A stretch of DNA of 64,000 bases from Bacillus infantis. GTDB lineage: Bacteria > Bacillota > Bacilli > Bacillales > Cytobacillaceae. Below the pieces are notes generated by a model that did no database searches, was not told the origin of the DNA, and worked only from the letters and a program-made list of their open reading frames with translations. Each line of letters opens with the position of its first letter. Positions within the stretch are counted from its first letter, which is position 1. A program made the position numbers and the translations under genes. Location of the stretch: positions 1 to 64,000 of the forward strand of contig NZ_JAIVAP010000001.1 in assembly GCF_020171945.1 (NCBI RefSeq), written 5' to 3'. Positions 25,180 to 32,976 of the stretch are shown here, piece after piece.

Positions 25180-28100
25180 CTACTTGCTTTCAGCCGGCAC
25201 TTTCTTAAATCCAAGATAAAGCATCGGCACGATGATTACGGTAAGGATGACTGAGAACAGTATCCCGGAAATGATGGTGATGGCCAGCGGTGTAAAGAGG
25301 GCATCTCCGCTGACTGCGACTGGTATCAGTGCTACGATGGATGTCAATGCAGTCAGGAGGATCGGCCTCAGTCTCACACGGCCGGCTTCCACTACGGCAT
25401 CTTTGATGGCCATTCCGTCACGCAGCCCCTGTTCCATGAATTCTATCAGGACGACAGAGTTACGGACTACGATTCCTGTCAGTGAAACCATTCCCATGAC
25501 AGCAAGGAAAGAGATCGGCGTCTGTGTTACGAACAGGCCGAGGATGCTGCCGGCTAGTGCCAGGTAAACGGCTGTCAGTACCAGGAAAGGAAGGCCCAGT
25601 GAATTGAATTGGAAGGCGATCAGCAGATACACCAGGAAAATGACAATGATGAACAGTACGGTAATTTCGGCAAAGAAGTCATTTTGCGCCTGATTCTCTC
25701 CGCCTAACAGGATGCTGTAATCATTGCTGTCGAGTGCTTCCCGCTCATCCTCAACGATTTTTTGGACATTCTCCTTGAAGTTTTCCTCCTCCTTAGGGAA
25801 GGCTCTTATGGTGATCGCCCGGTCTCCATCCTGGTGGGGGATGCGCTGAATTTCTTCGGTTCTTTCCTCATCCACAAGCTCTGAGACGGGAATAAGTTCA
25901 GGCGGTCCGGCCTGTGTGCTGCCGGCAGCCGGAATCTCAAGCTCTTCAAGGTTCAGCGGTTCTTCCGGGTTGCCCAGGATAATGCTCATATCGCGCTTAG
26001 ATACGCCATTATCAAATGCCTGCAGCGGAATGCCTTCTGTTGCCAGGCCGATCTGCTCACTGATCTGGTTGATGGTGATGCCGTATTCTTCTAATTTGGC
26101 ACGGTCAGGGACATATTTTACAGCCGGCTCTGGAGTTCCGATATTGTCGACTACAAAGTCTGCCCCAGCGTCTTCTATATTCCTGGACAGTGTATCCCTG
26201 AGGTCAAGGAGCTTTTCTATCTCCGGCCCTTTTACAGTCACTGTCACAGGGGCGCCTGCAGGAGGTCCCTGCTGGATGGTTTCCATAAATATTTCAGCAT
26301 CAGGATATTCTTCCCTCAGAACAGAAGACCAGTCGTCGATAAGCCCCTGGGCAGTCTGGTTCTTCCGGTCGACCCTTGCGACAATCTGCCCCGTATTCTC
26401 CCCGGATGCCTGCAGGGAGCTGTTGAAAAGATTAGGCAGGCCGGTTCCGGCGAAAACGCTTGTTTCCTTGACGCCAGGGTCAGTCAGCAGCATTTCTTCG
26501 ATATTCCTAAGCTGGCCGGCTGTGTCCTCGAGCGTCACACCAATTGGCAGTGTGACATCAATCGTCACCTCTTCACGGTCGGCGGCTGGGAAGAATTCAA
26601 ATGGAGTCAGTACAGCGAGCCCGAAGATCGCCGTTGTAAAAATTAAGCCAAGAAAACCGACAAGCTTCGGCCTTTTGGAAAATGGCTTAAGGATTTTGTC
26701 TGCATAAATATCTGCCATTAGATTGAGCGGCCTTCCGAGCAGCCCGGGAGCGTCAGAAACTTTTTTGCTCGTTTTCCGGTAAAGCATAAAGCGCATCATC
26801 GGCACAAATATTAATGCGACGAGTGTTGACGCCAAAATGGTCGTGATCAACACGGTCGGCAAGGCCCGTATGAAAGCTCCGTTCCCCCCGGAAAGAAAGA
26901 CGAGCGGAAGGAAGGTGAAAACAATGGCGAGTGATGATGTGACGATGGAAACCCAAATTTCCTTCGTTCCATTGATAGCTCCTAGCATCGCGCCTTCACC
27001 CATTTTATAGCGCCTTTGGATATTATCGTTGACGACAATGCTGTCATCAACAAGGATACCGAGCGCGATGATCGCCCCGATGACAGAAATCTGGTTCAAG
27101 TCCACATCTGCGAATGGAAGGGGTATCAGCCCCATCAATACGGAAATCGGGACAGCTAGTGCAACGACGAATGCCCCTGAGGCGGTCAGTCCGAGAGCTG
27201 TGGTCAGGATGACTGCAGCTACCGAGATCGCAAGAGACAGATAGAGGCCGTCAAAAATATCGGATACCTGATTGGCCTGTGAATAATATGGCTGAAGGTC
27301 AATATCGTCCGGCAGCTCTTTTCCCAGATCTTCGATGAGGCTGCTGACTGCTTCATCGACTGAAGGGATATCCTGTCCTGTTTCGACAAAGGCAGTAAAT
27401 GAAATAGAAGGCTTTCCGTCGATGGTGACAATATCCTCCGTTTCTTTCTGCACGACTTCAGCTTTTCCGATGTCGCCAAGCAAGACGGATTCACCCTGCG
27501 GTGATTTGCCGACGAATAATTTTTCCATATCCTCAACAGAGCCGTAATGCTCTAATGTAAGCTGCACAATTTCCTGATCCATTTCCTGCTTTCCTAATGG
27601 AGCAGGATAGAATTCTTCATTAATGCTGCTGATGACGTCCGGCAGTAGGATGCCTTTTTCCTTGAGCAGCTCCGGGTCCAGCTCAATAGAAATTTTCTCT
27701 TCTGGCAGTCCTTTGATGCTGGTGCCTGAAATGCCAGGTACAGATTCTACTTCTTCTTTCCAGCGCGAAAGTTCGTCCTGAAGAGCAAAAAGGCTTTCCG
27801 TATCATTTCCCGTTATGTGGTAAGAAACAATCGGCATTTTGACATTTGCTTCACTGACTTCTGGTTCAAAGGCCTCTTCCGGGAAAGAAGCTGTAAGGTC
27901 AGAGATAGCCTGGCGCACATTGCTGAACACTTCTTTTTTGTCTTCTCCGTCAGCAACCGTTACGATAATAGAAGAGAATCCAGCGCTTGAGGATGAGCTT
28001 GTTTCCTCGATTCCCTCAATGGACTGCAGCTTCGTTTCTATCGGATTGGTAATATTTCTTTCAACACTGTCGACCGTTGCTCCAGGATAGACGGTGCTGA

Positions 28101-28233
28101 CCGTTCCGATATTGATGGAAGTCTCGGGTATTTCCCTTTGCGGAAGCTGAAGGAAAGTGAAGACGCCAACGATAATAAATAATAAGAACAAAATGATAAA
28201 GATTTTGGATCTCTTTAGTATCCATTCAAGCAT
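25180..28233 (-). CDS. RND-family efflux transporter permease
   Basis: A 1017-aa AcrB/SwrC-type proton-driven exporter in the cytoplasmic membrane. The N-terminal helix is followed by a first large extracytoplasmic domain and TM2-6, where ILVDDSIVVNDNI carries the proton-relay Asp pair. A second extracytoplasmic domain and TM8-12 (MGMVSLTGIVVRNSVVLIEFM) complete the duplicated fold. Length is near that of B. subtilis SwrC. No membrane-fusion or outer-membrane partner is nearby, as usual in Gram-positives. The start has AGGAGG 9 nt upstream. Divergent TetR-family control is likely. Confidence 0.92.
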   Translation of the reverse strand: MLEWILKRSKIFIILFLLFIIVGVFTFLQLPQREIPETSINIGTVSTVYPGATVDSVERNITNPIETKLQSIEGIEETSSSSSAGFSSIIVTVADGEDKKEVFSNVRQAISDLTASFPEEAFEPEVSEANVKMPIVSYHITGNDTESLFALQDELSRWKEEVESVPGISGTSIKGLPEEKISIELDPELLKEKGILLPDVISSINEEFYPAPLGKQEMDQEIVQLTLEHYGSVEDMEKLFVGKSPQGESVLLGDIGKAEVVQKETEDIVTIDGKPSISFTAFVETGQDIPSVDEAVSSLIEDLGKELPDDIDLQPYYSQANQVSDIFDGLYLSLAISVAAVILTTALGLTASGAFVVALAVPISVLMGLIPLPFADVDLNQISVIGAIIALGILVDDSIVVNDNIQRRYKMGEGAMLGAINGTKEIWVSIVTSSLAIVFTFLPLVFLSGGNGAFIRALPTVLITTILASTLVALIFVPMMRFMLYRKTSKKVSDAPGLLGRPLNLMADIYADKILKPFSKRPKLVGFLGLIFTTAIFGLAVLTPFEFFPAADREEVTIDVTLPIGVTLEDTAGQLRNIEEMLLTDPGVKETSVFAGTGLPNLFNSSLQASGENTGQIVARVDRKNQTAQGLIDDWSSVLREEYPDAEIFMETIQQGPPAGAPVTVTVKGPEIEKLLDLRDTLSRNIEDAGADFVVDNIGTPEPAVKYVPDRAKLEEYGITINQISEQIGLATEGIPLQAFDNGVSKRDMSIILGNPEEPLNLEELEIPAAGSTQAGPPELIPVSELVDEERTEEIQRIPHQDGDRAITIRAFPKEEENFKENVQKIVEDEREALDSNDYSILLGGENQAQNDFFAEITVLFIIVIFLVYLLIAFQFNSLGLPFLVLTAVYLALAGSILGLFVTQTPISFLAVMGMVSLTGIVVRNSVVLIEFMEQGLRDGMAIKDAVVEAGRVRLRPILLTALTSIVALIPVAVSGDALFTPLAITIISGILFSVILTVIIVPMLYLGFKKVPAESK

Positions 28234-28252
28234 ATTGCATTCCTCCTGAGGT

Positions 28253-28268
28253 TTGACTGGTCGGTCAA
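28253..28268. promoter_or_regulatory. TetR-type operator near the RND gene start
   Basis: TTGAC-TGGTCG-GTCAA is a 5-bp inverted repeat with a 6-nt spacer, close to the common TetR-family operator form TTGACCGNNCGGTCAA. It lies just upstream of the ribosome-binding site of the RND gene. Confidence 0.65.
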
Positions 28269-28316
28269 ATTTTGTTGGATGTAAAATAAATTATAATATT
28301 ATCAAGGGATAAACTC

Positions 28317-28332
28317 TTGACTACATGGTCAT
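28317..28332. promoter_or_regulatory. Second, imperfect TetR-type operator
   Basis: TTGAC-TACATG-GTCAT has the same spacing as 28253-28268 with one arm mismatch, 64 bp away. It lies between the divergent RND and tetR genes. Confidence 0.5.
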
Positions 28333-28410
28333 TTTTGCATGACTTAGTTAAACTAGTCAAGAATGAATGTGTTTAGTGAATGTGCAGGCATTAAGATATG
28401 AGGTGTGATG

Positions 28411-29289
28411 ATGAACAAACGTGAAGCGATTTTAGAAACAGCTGTTGAGCTTTTCGCTGAAAAAGGATACAGCCAGACTTCCATGCAGGAAATTGCGGAC
28501 GGTGTAGGGATAGCAAAAGGATCACTGTATTCTTTTTTTTCATCAAAGGAAGATCTGATCATTTCCATTTATGAGCATTACCAGCAGCTCGTCTTTGAAA
28601 GGGTCCTTGTCATCGGACTGGATGCGGATCTGGATCCTAAGCTGAAGCTGGAAAAGCAGTTCAGTGCCCAGTTTGAAGGGATACTCGAATATAAAGCGTA
28701 TATGAAGATGCAGATGCGGGGAGAGACGGCTGTTAACAGCGAAAAGATTGCAGGGATGGAGCACAGGATGAGGGGACGGCTGTTTTCCTGGCTCCAGAAA
28801 AGCCTGATTGAGCTGTATGGGGAAAGAATCAGGACATATCAATGGGATCTGCTGTTCATGATTCAATCGATCTATCGGACATATATGATGCTGATGGTAT
28901 CTGACCAGGCAAAGATCCTGCCGGATGATATCGGCGTCCATCTAGTACGGCAGCTTGATGCAATGGCAAATGGTTTTCTTGAAGAGGGCGGAAATCCAAT
29001 TCTTAATGATGAAATGATGCAGCATTTTGTCGTCCATATGGATAAGGAAGGGGCTTTTGTTTCTTTTGAAAAAAGGGAACAGGCATGGAAGGATCTTTAT
29101 CAAAAGCTGAACAATCTGGAGCCTCAGAAATCTTCATGGTTAAAAGAGATTGCAAACAGGATTTCTGAGGAAACCAAAAAGTCCAATCCTGAAAAAATCA
29201 TCCTGGAAGGGCTGTTTGCTTTGCTGAAGGGTGAGGGAGATATCCAGAAGGAGGCCAGGGAGCTTGAGGAGGAAATCTTGAATGACTGA
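28411..29289 (+). CDS. TetR/AcrR-family transcriptional regulator
   Basis: A 292-aa regulator. The N-terminal TetR helix-turn-helix is clear: ILETAVELFAEKGYSQTSMQEIADGVGIAKGSLYSFFSSKEDL. The C-terminal ligand domain is longer than usual (typical TetR is about 200 aa). GAGGTG at 28400-28405 best fits the ATG at 28411. Divergent transcription from the RND pump and TetR-type inverted repeats between them suggest it represses the pump until an effluxed compound binds. Confidence 0.88.
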   Translation: MNKREAILETAVELFAEKGYSQTSMQEIADGVGIAKGSLYSFFSSKEDLIISIYEHYQQLVFERVLVIGLDADLDPKLKLEKQFSAQFEGILEYKAYMKMQMRGETAVNSEKIAGMEHRMRGRLFSWLQKSLIELYGERIRTYQWDLLFMIQSIYRTYMMLMVSDQAKILPDDIGVHLVRQLDAMANGFLEEGGNPILNDEMMQHFVVHMDKEGAFVSFEKREQAWKDLYQKLNNLEPQKSSWLKEIANRISEETKKSNPEKIILEGLFALLKGEGDIQKEARELEEEILND

Positions 29290-29389
29290 CTGCTGGAACC
29301 CTGGCATTCAACACTGTTCTGTCATGCAGTGCTTATGCTTTTCATGGTAAAATAGCGGCAGAAGATTCAAATAACAGGGAGTTGGAAAG

Positions 29390-30073
29390 ATGAAGAAAGC
29401 AGCACTTTCATGGAGCGGAGGCAAAGACGGCTGCATGGCTCTTGATCTAATGGTCAAGAAAGGGGTAAAAGTTGAGTGTCTCCTGACAACAGTGCCAAAA
29501 GAGCTGGGAAGGACTTTCGGCCATGGGGAAAAGCAGGAGCTGATTGCCCTTCAGGGAGAAGCTCTAGGGATACCTGTCCGCTTTATTGAATGCACATTTG
29601 AAGGATATACAGATTCCTTTATCGCAGCTTTAAAAGATGTAAAAAAGGAATACGGGCTCGATATGATCGCGTTTGGGGATCTTTATTTAAATGGGCATAG
29701 AGAATGGGGCGAAAAGACAGCTGACGCCGCAGGTCTGGAAGCGTCCTACCCTTTATGGATGAAGGAAGAGGAAGCACATTCAGCCCTTGAAGCATTCGCG
29801 GCTTCAGGTTATAAGGCAAGAGTGATCAGGGTAAGAGATGAGATCCTTGGCACTGAATGGCTTGGCCGTGAAGTGGATGATTCTTTTGCAAGGGATATCA
29901 GGAATACGGACAGCTGCCCGATGGGTGAGGCAGGGGAGTATCATACTTTTGTCTGCGACGGCCCTCTATTCCGCAAAAAAGTCAGCTTTGACACAGGAGA
30001 AATCATTCAGCTCGAGACAACTAAGCGGCTTGAGCTTGAGAACTTCGCTTTAATGGAAAAGCCTAATACATAA
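29390..30073 (+). CDS. Diphthine--ammonia ligase-like PP-loop ATPase
   Basis: A 227-aa ATP-pyrophosphatase-fold protein of the Dph6 family. The N-terminal PP-loop SWSGGKDGCMAL and the central DMIAFGDLYLNGHREWGE are family hallmarks, with the end GEAGEYHTFVCDGPLF. In eukaryotes and archaea Dph6 makes diphthamide on EF2; bacteria lack that modification, so the bacterial substrate is unknown. GGGAG precedes the start. The next gene begins 17 nt downstream and is probably co-transcribed. Confidence 0.82.
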   Translation: MKKAALSWSGGKDGCMALDLMVKKGVKVECLLTTVPKELGRTFGHGEKQELIALQGEALGIPVRFIECTFEGYTDSFIAALKDVKKEYGLDMIAFGDLYLNGHREWGEKTADAAGLEASYPLWMKEEEAHSALEAFAASGYKARVIRVRDEILGTEWLGREVDDSFARDIRNTDSCPMGEAGEYHTFVCDGPLFRKKVSFDTGEIIQLETTKRLELENFALMEKPNT

Positions 30074-30090
30074 GTAAGGAGGAAACTCCA

Positions 30091-30798
30091 GTGGCAGAGC
30101 TATTCGGGCAAAATTCGGATCTTTATCCTTTTGCGGCTTTTTCGGCAGGCCATTGGGTCATGCTGGCTGTTTTTGCGGCAGGCTCTCTTGCTTTATACTT
30201 TTTCCGGGCGTTTTTCGCAGCAAATGATAAAGCGGTCAGATGGACGTTCTTCTCAGGTTTATTCTTCCTGGAGTCGCTGTATCACTATTGGCTGTACCGT
30301 GCAGGAATATGGGATGTTTCCTTCACGCTGCCGCTGCAGCTGTGCTCGATCAGCCTGGTTCTTTGCCTGATCCTTCTCGCAACAGGATCAAGACCCGTTT
30401 TTCAAATTGTTTATTTTATCGGGATTGCCGGTGCCTTAATGGCGGTGCTGACGCCTGAATTATTTTTTGGCTATCCTCACTTCCGCTATTTCCAGTTTTT
30501 CATCACCCATATTCTGATCATCTGGACCTGTCTTTTCTATGTTTTTGCAAAAGGCTTTGCACCAGACCATAAAGGGATGTGGCTGAGCTTTCTGTTTCTT
30601 AATTTATCAGCAGGCATTGCATACCTGGCCAACAAATGGACCGGGGGAAATTATATGTTTCTCGCCTATAAGCCTTCCAACGGCTCGCTGATTGATTTTT
30701 TGGGGCCTTATCCATTTTATATCCTGTCCCTTGAAGGGATTGCACTTATTTTATTTTATGTGCTGCTTGCTCCGTTTCGTTTAGGGAAAAGAGAATAA
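30091..30798 (+). CDS. TIGR02206 family membrane protein (YwaF-like)
   Basis: A 235-aa protein with about seven hydrophobic segments. The segments FLESLYHYWLYRAGIWDVSFTLPLQLCSISLVL and HFRYFQFFITHILIIWTCLFY fit the YwaF/TIGR02206 family, whose function is unknown. The start is GTG at 30091, with AAGGAGG 10 nt upstream. It lies 17 nt behind the Dph6-like gene and before a terminator. Confidence 0.85.
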   Translation: MAELFGQNSDLYPFAAFSAGHWVMLAVFAAGSLALYFFRAFFAANDKAVRWTFFSGLFFLESLYHYWLYRAGIWDVSFTLPLQLCSISLVLCLILLATGSRPVFQIVYFIGIAGALMAVLTPELFFGYPHFRYFQFFITHILIIWTCLFYVFAKGFAPDHKGMWLSFLFLNLSAGIAYLANKWTGGNYMFLAYKPSNGSLIDFLGPYPFYILSLEGIALILFYVLLAPFRLGKRE

Positions 30799-30800
30799 AC

Positions 30801-30830
30801 AAGCCCTGCCTTTGGCGGGGCTTTATCAAT
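30801..30830 (+). terminator. Terminator after the YwaF-like gene
   Basis: AAGCCCTGCC/GGCGGGGCTT (one wobble pair, TTT loop), then TATC. The U-tract is short. Confidence 0.7.
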
Positions 30831-30903
30831 TTCAGGACGGCTGACTGCACGGCCTGGGATTAGAAGGCATCATGCTGGGGTAGAGCAGGAGAGACAGCGG
30901 AAC

Positions 30904-31656
30904 ATGCAAATTACATTAGAAAGAAGTGTGCTTATGAAGAAATTTTACATCCTGCACAGCATCAGCTGCCTGGCTTTCCTTTTTATTTTATGGGCTTCTT
31001 TTTTATCTCCCGTGTCAGAGAGCGGGGAGAATAGAGAGATGAATGAAACGCTATTCCAGCCGGCGCCATATGCTTTTTCCATCTGGGGTCTGATTTATGT
31101 GCTGATCGCCATCTGGCTTGTCAGGGGATTTTTCTCGTCAGGAGATGAAAGGAAGCTTTACAGTGACACAGCCATCTGGTTTTCAATCAGCTCTGTCTTA
31201 AGCGGGCTGTCGATTACAGCTGGATTGGCTGTAAAAGGTCTAGGTGCCATTCTGCTCATTGCTTCACTGGCAGCACTTTGTATGGTTTATGCAAAAATCA
31301 GGCAAAGCCAGTACCATCGGACTTTTTTCAGAGTTCCGTTCTCATTCTATCTTGGATGGACCTCCATTGCTGTTATTGTTATTATTTTTCAGCAGTTTAC
31401 GGACTTTGGAGTCGGGGAGTTCCTTGCTATAGGTGAACTTGGGTGGACAAACATCATGCTTATTACGGGAGCTTTGCTTGCTATTGGCTTTATGCTGCTG
31501 CAAAAGGATATCATCTACCCGCTCGTATTCATATGGGGTTATATTGGGATTGCGGTTGAGCAGAGCGGGGAAGCTTCAGTGGTCTGGACTGCTGCAGCAG
31601 CCTGCATTTTGATTGCTGCTGCTGTGTTGATTTACATTTTTAAAAAGAAACAATAA
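30904..31656 (+). CDS. TspO/MBR-like tryptophan-rich sensory membrane protein
   Basis: A 250-aa integral membrane protein with about seven hydrophobic segments. LFQPAPYAFSIWGLIYVLIAIW resembles the first helices of the TspO/MBR family; it is longer than minimal TspO (about 160 aa), as in the tryptophan-rich sensory group. Start choice is uncertain: ATG 30904 has AGGAGA but with long spacing, and ATG 30934 (MKKFYILHS) looks like a natural N-terminus but has only a weak site. Ligand unknown. Confidence 0.7.
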   Translation: MQITLERSVLMKKFYILHSISCLAFLFILWASFLSPVSESGENREMNETLFQPAPYAFSIWGLIYVLIAIWLVRGFFSSGDERKLYSDTAIWFSISSVLSGLSITAGLAVKGLGAILLIASLAALCMVYAKIRQSQYHRTFFRVPFSFYLGWTSIAVIVIIFQQFTDFGVGEFLAIGELGWTNIMLITGALLAIGFMLLQKDIIYPLVFIWGYIGIAVEQSGEASVVWTAAAACILIAAAVLIYIFKKKQ

Positions 31657-31747
31657 AGCAGGACATCAGGCCAAGCCGAAAGTATACTTTGATTCTTCCG
31701 GCCCAATAATAAGCTTAAGATACTGAGTTGGAAGGAGCTTTGCCTAA

Positions 31748-31969
31748 ATGAAAAACCTTCGTTTTTTATTGAAAGATGGAACAGATAGTGCACAGATTGC
31801 AAAAGACCTTCGCGTCCAGCTGGATGTTAACCGCTATCAGCATGTGAGTGTAACTCCTGTTACGGGGAGAAATGAAGTGATTGTCCAGGTTCCTGATGAA
31901 AGCGGCATGATTGAGGAAACAATAGAGAGTTTTATGAAGGATTATCAGACCGGCGAGATGCTGGAATAG
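31748..31969 (+). CDS. Hypothetical protein, 73 aa
   Basis: A small soluble protein, MKNLRFLLKDGTDSAQIAKDL..., predicted mixed alpha/beta with the hydrophobic strand NEVIVQVPDE. AAGGAG lies 11 nt upstream of the ATG and a strong terminator follows 6 nt after the stop, so it is a genuine single-gene unit. No family is recognised. Confidence 0.6.
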   Translation: MKNLRFLLKDGTDSAQIAKDLRVQLDVNRYQHVSVTPVTGRNEVIVQVPDESGMIEETIESFMKDYQTGEMLE

Positions 31970-31974
31970 AACTT

Positions 31975-32005
31975 GGCCCCCTTTCAGCAAGGGGGCCTTA
32001 TTTTT
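31975..32005 (+). terminator. Terminator after the 73-aa gene
   Basis: GGCCCCCTT/AAGGGGGCC with loop TCAGC-like, then TTATTTTTA. Confidence 0.92.
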
Positions 32006-32103
32006 AGTGAAACTACTCTTCTCAGTTAACGGGCCTTAATGCTGGCAGCCCTCTCCCAAGATTGCTTATAATGAGATTACTATATTCAGGGGAGGGCATT
32101 CGG

Positions 32104-32946
32104 GTGAGAATAGGGATTGATGCTGGCGGGACTCTGATTAAAATCGTTTACGAAGAACATGGCCTTCATTTTAAAAAAATTGAATATAATGAGGCTGAGC
32201 AGGCGCTGAACTGGCTTAAGACGACGGCTCCTTCTGCGGATTATGTCCTAACTGGCGGTAAAGCCGCCATTCTCAAGGAAGCCTTTTTTCCAGAAGCGGC
32301 AGTCATACCTGAGTTTACCGCCACCTGTGAAGGGGCTCTCCATTTGCTCAAGAAAGCGGGCCTCCCCCACAAAAGTCTGCTGCTCGTTAACATCGGGACA
32401 GGGACATCCTGGTATAAAATAGAGGATGGAAGGCATGAAAGAATCCTGGGCAGCGGAATAGGCGGGGGCACTTTTATGGGGCTTGGCAGGATTTTTTCGG
32501 GAAAAGCGGACCACCAGAGGCTGGCGGGTCTGGCAGCTCAAGGAAACAGGGGAAATACCGACCTGCTGGTAAGCGATATTTATGGAGACAGAAGCTGGCT
32601 CCCTTCCATAGCCGGCCAGAATGGAAGGCAAAAGGATGTTGAAGCGCCAATTGACGGCAAGCTTACCGCAGGCAATTTTGCCAATATCGCGGGTAAGCCT
32701 TCTGAAGAGGATCTTATGGCAGCGGCGGCAAACATGATTGCCGAAACAACGGTCCTTTTGACCAAAGGGGCTGCTGACATCCACCATTCTGAAAGAATTT
32801 ATTATATCGGAAGCTCCCTGCTGGGTAATGATGCACTGAAAAAGGGACTCCTTACATACAGCAGGATGACAGGGCTGGATGCCGATTTCATCCCAAATGG
32901 CGAGTACGGGGGCGCAATTGGTGCATACTTGTCCAGCTGGCATTGA
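32104..32946 (+). CDS. coaW: Type II pantothenate kinase
   Basis: It phosphorylates pantothenate, the first step of coenzyme A synthesis. The acetate/sugar kinase-fold motifs IGIDAGGTLIKI (N-terminal phosphate loop), EFTATCEGALHLL, LVNIGTGTSWYKI and GSGIGGGTFMGLGRI match the Staphylococcus aureus-type CoaW. Length 280 aa is typical. The start is GTG at 32104; GGGGAGGG lies about 7 nt upstream. A TTG further upstream (32062) cannot be used because it lies before the TATAAT (32067-32072) of the likely promoter. It is followed 30 nt later by selB. Confidence 0.87.
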   Translation: MRIGIDAGGTLIKIVYEEHGLHFKKIEYNEAEQALNWLKTTAPSADYVLTGGKAAILKEAFFPEAAVIPEFTATCEGALHLLKKAGLPHKSLLLVNIGTGTSWYKIEDGRHERILGSGIGGGTFMGLGRIFSGKADHQRLAGLAAQGNRGNTDLLVSDIYGDRSWLPSIAGQNGRQKDVEAPIDGKLTAGNFANIAGKPSEEDLMAAAANMIAETTVLLTKGAADIHHSERIYYIGSSLLGNDALKKGLLTYSRMTGLDADFIPNGEYGGAIGAYLSSWH

Positions 32947-32976
32947 TAACAATAAGATATTAAAGTAGGTGCATTT

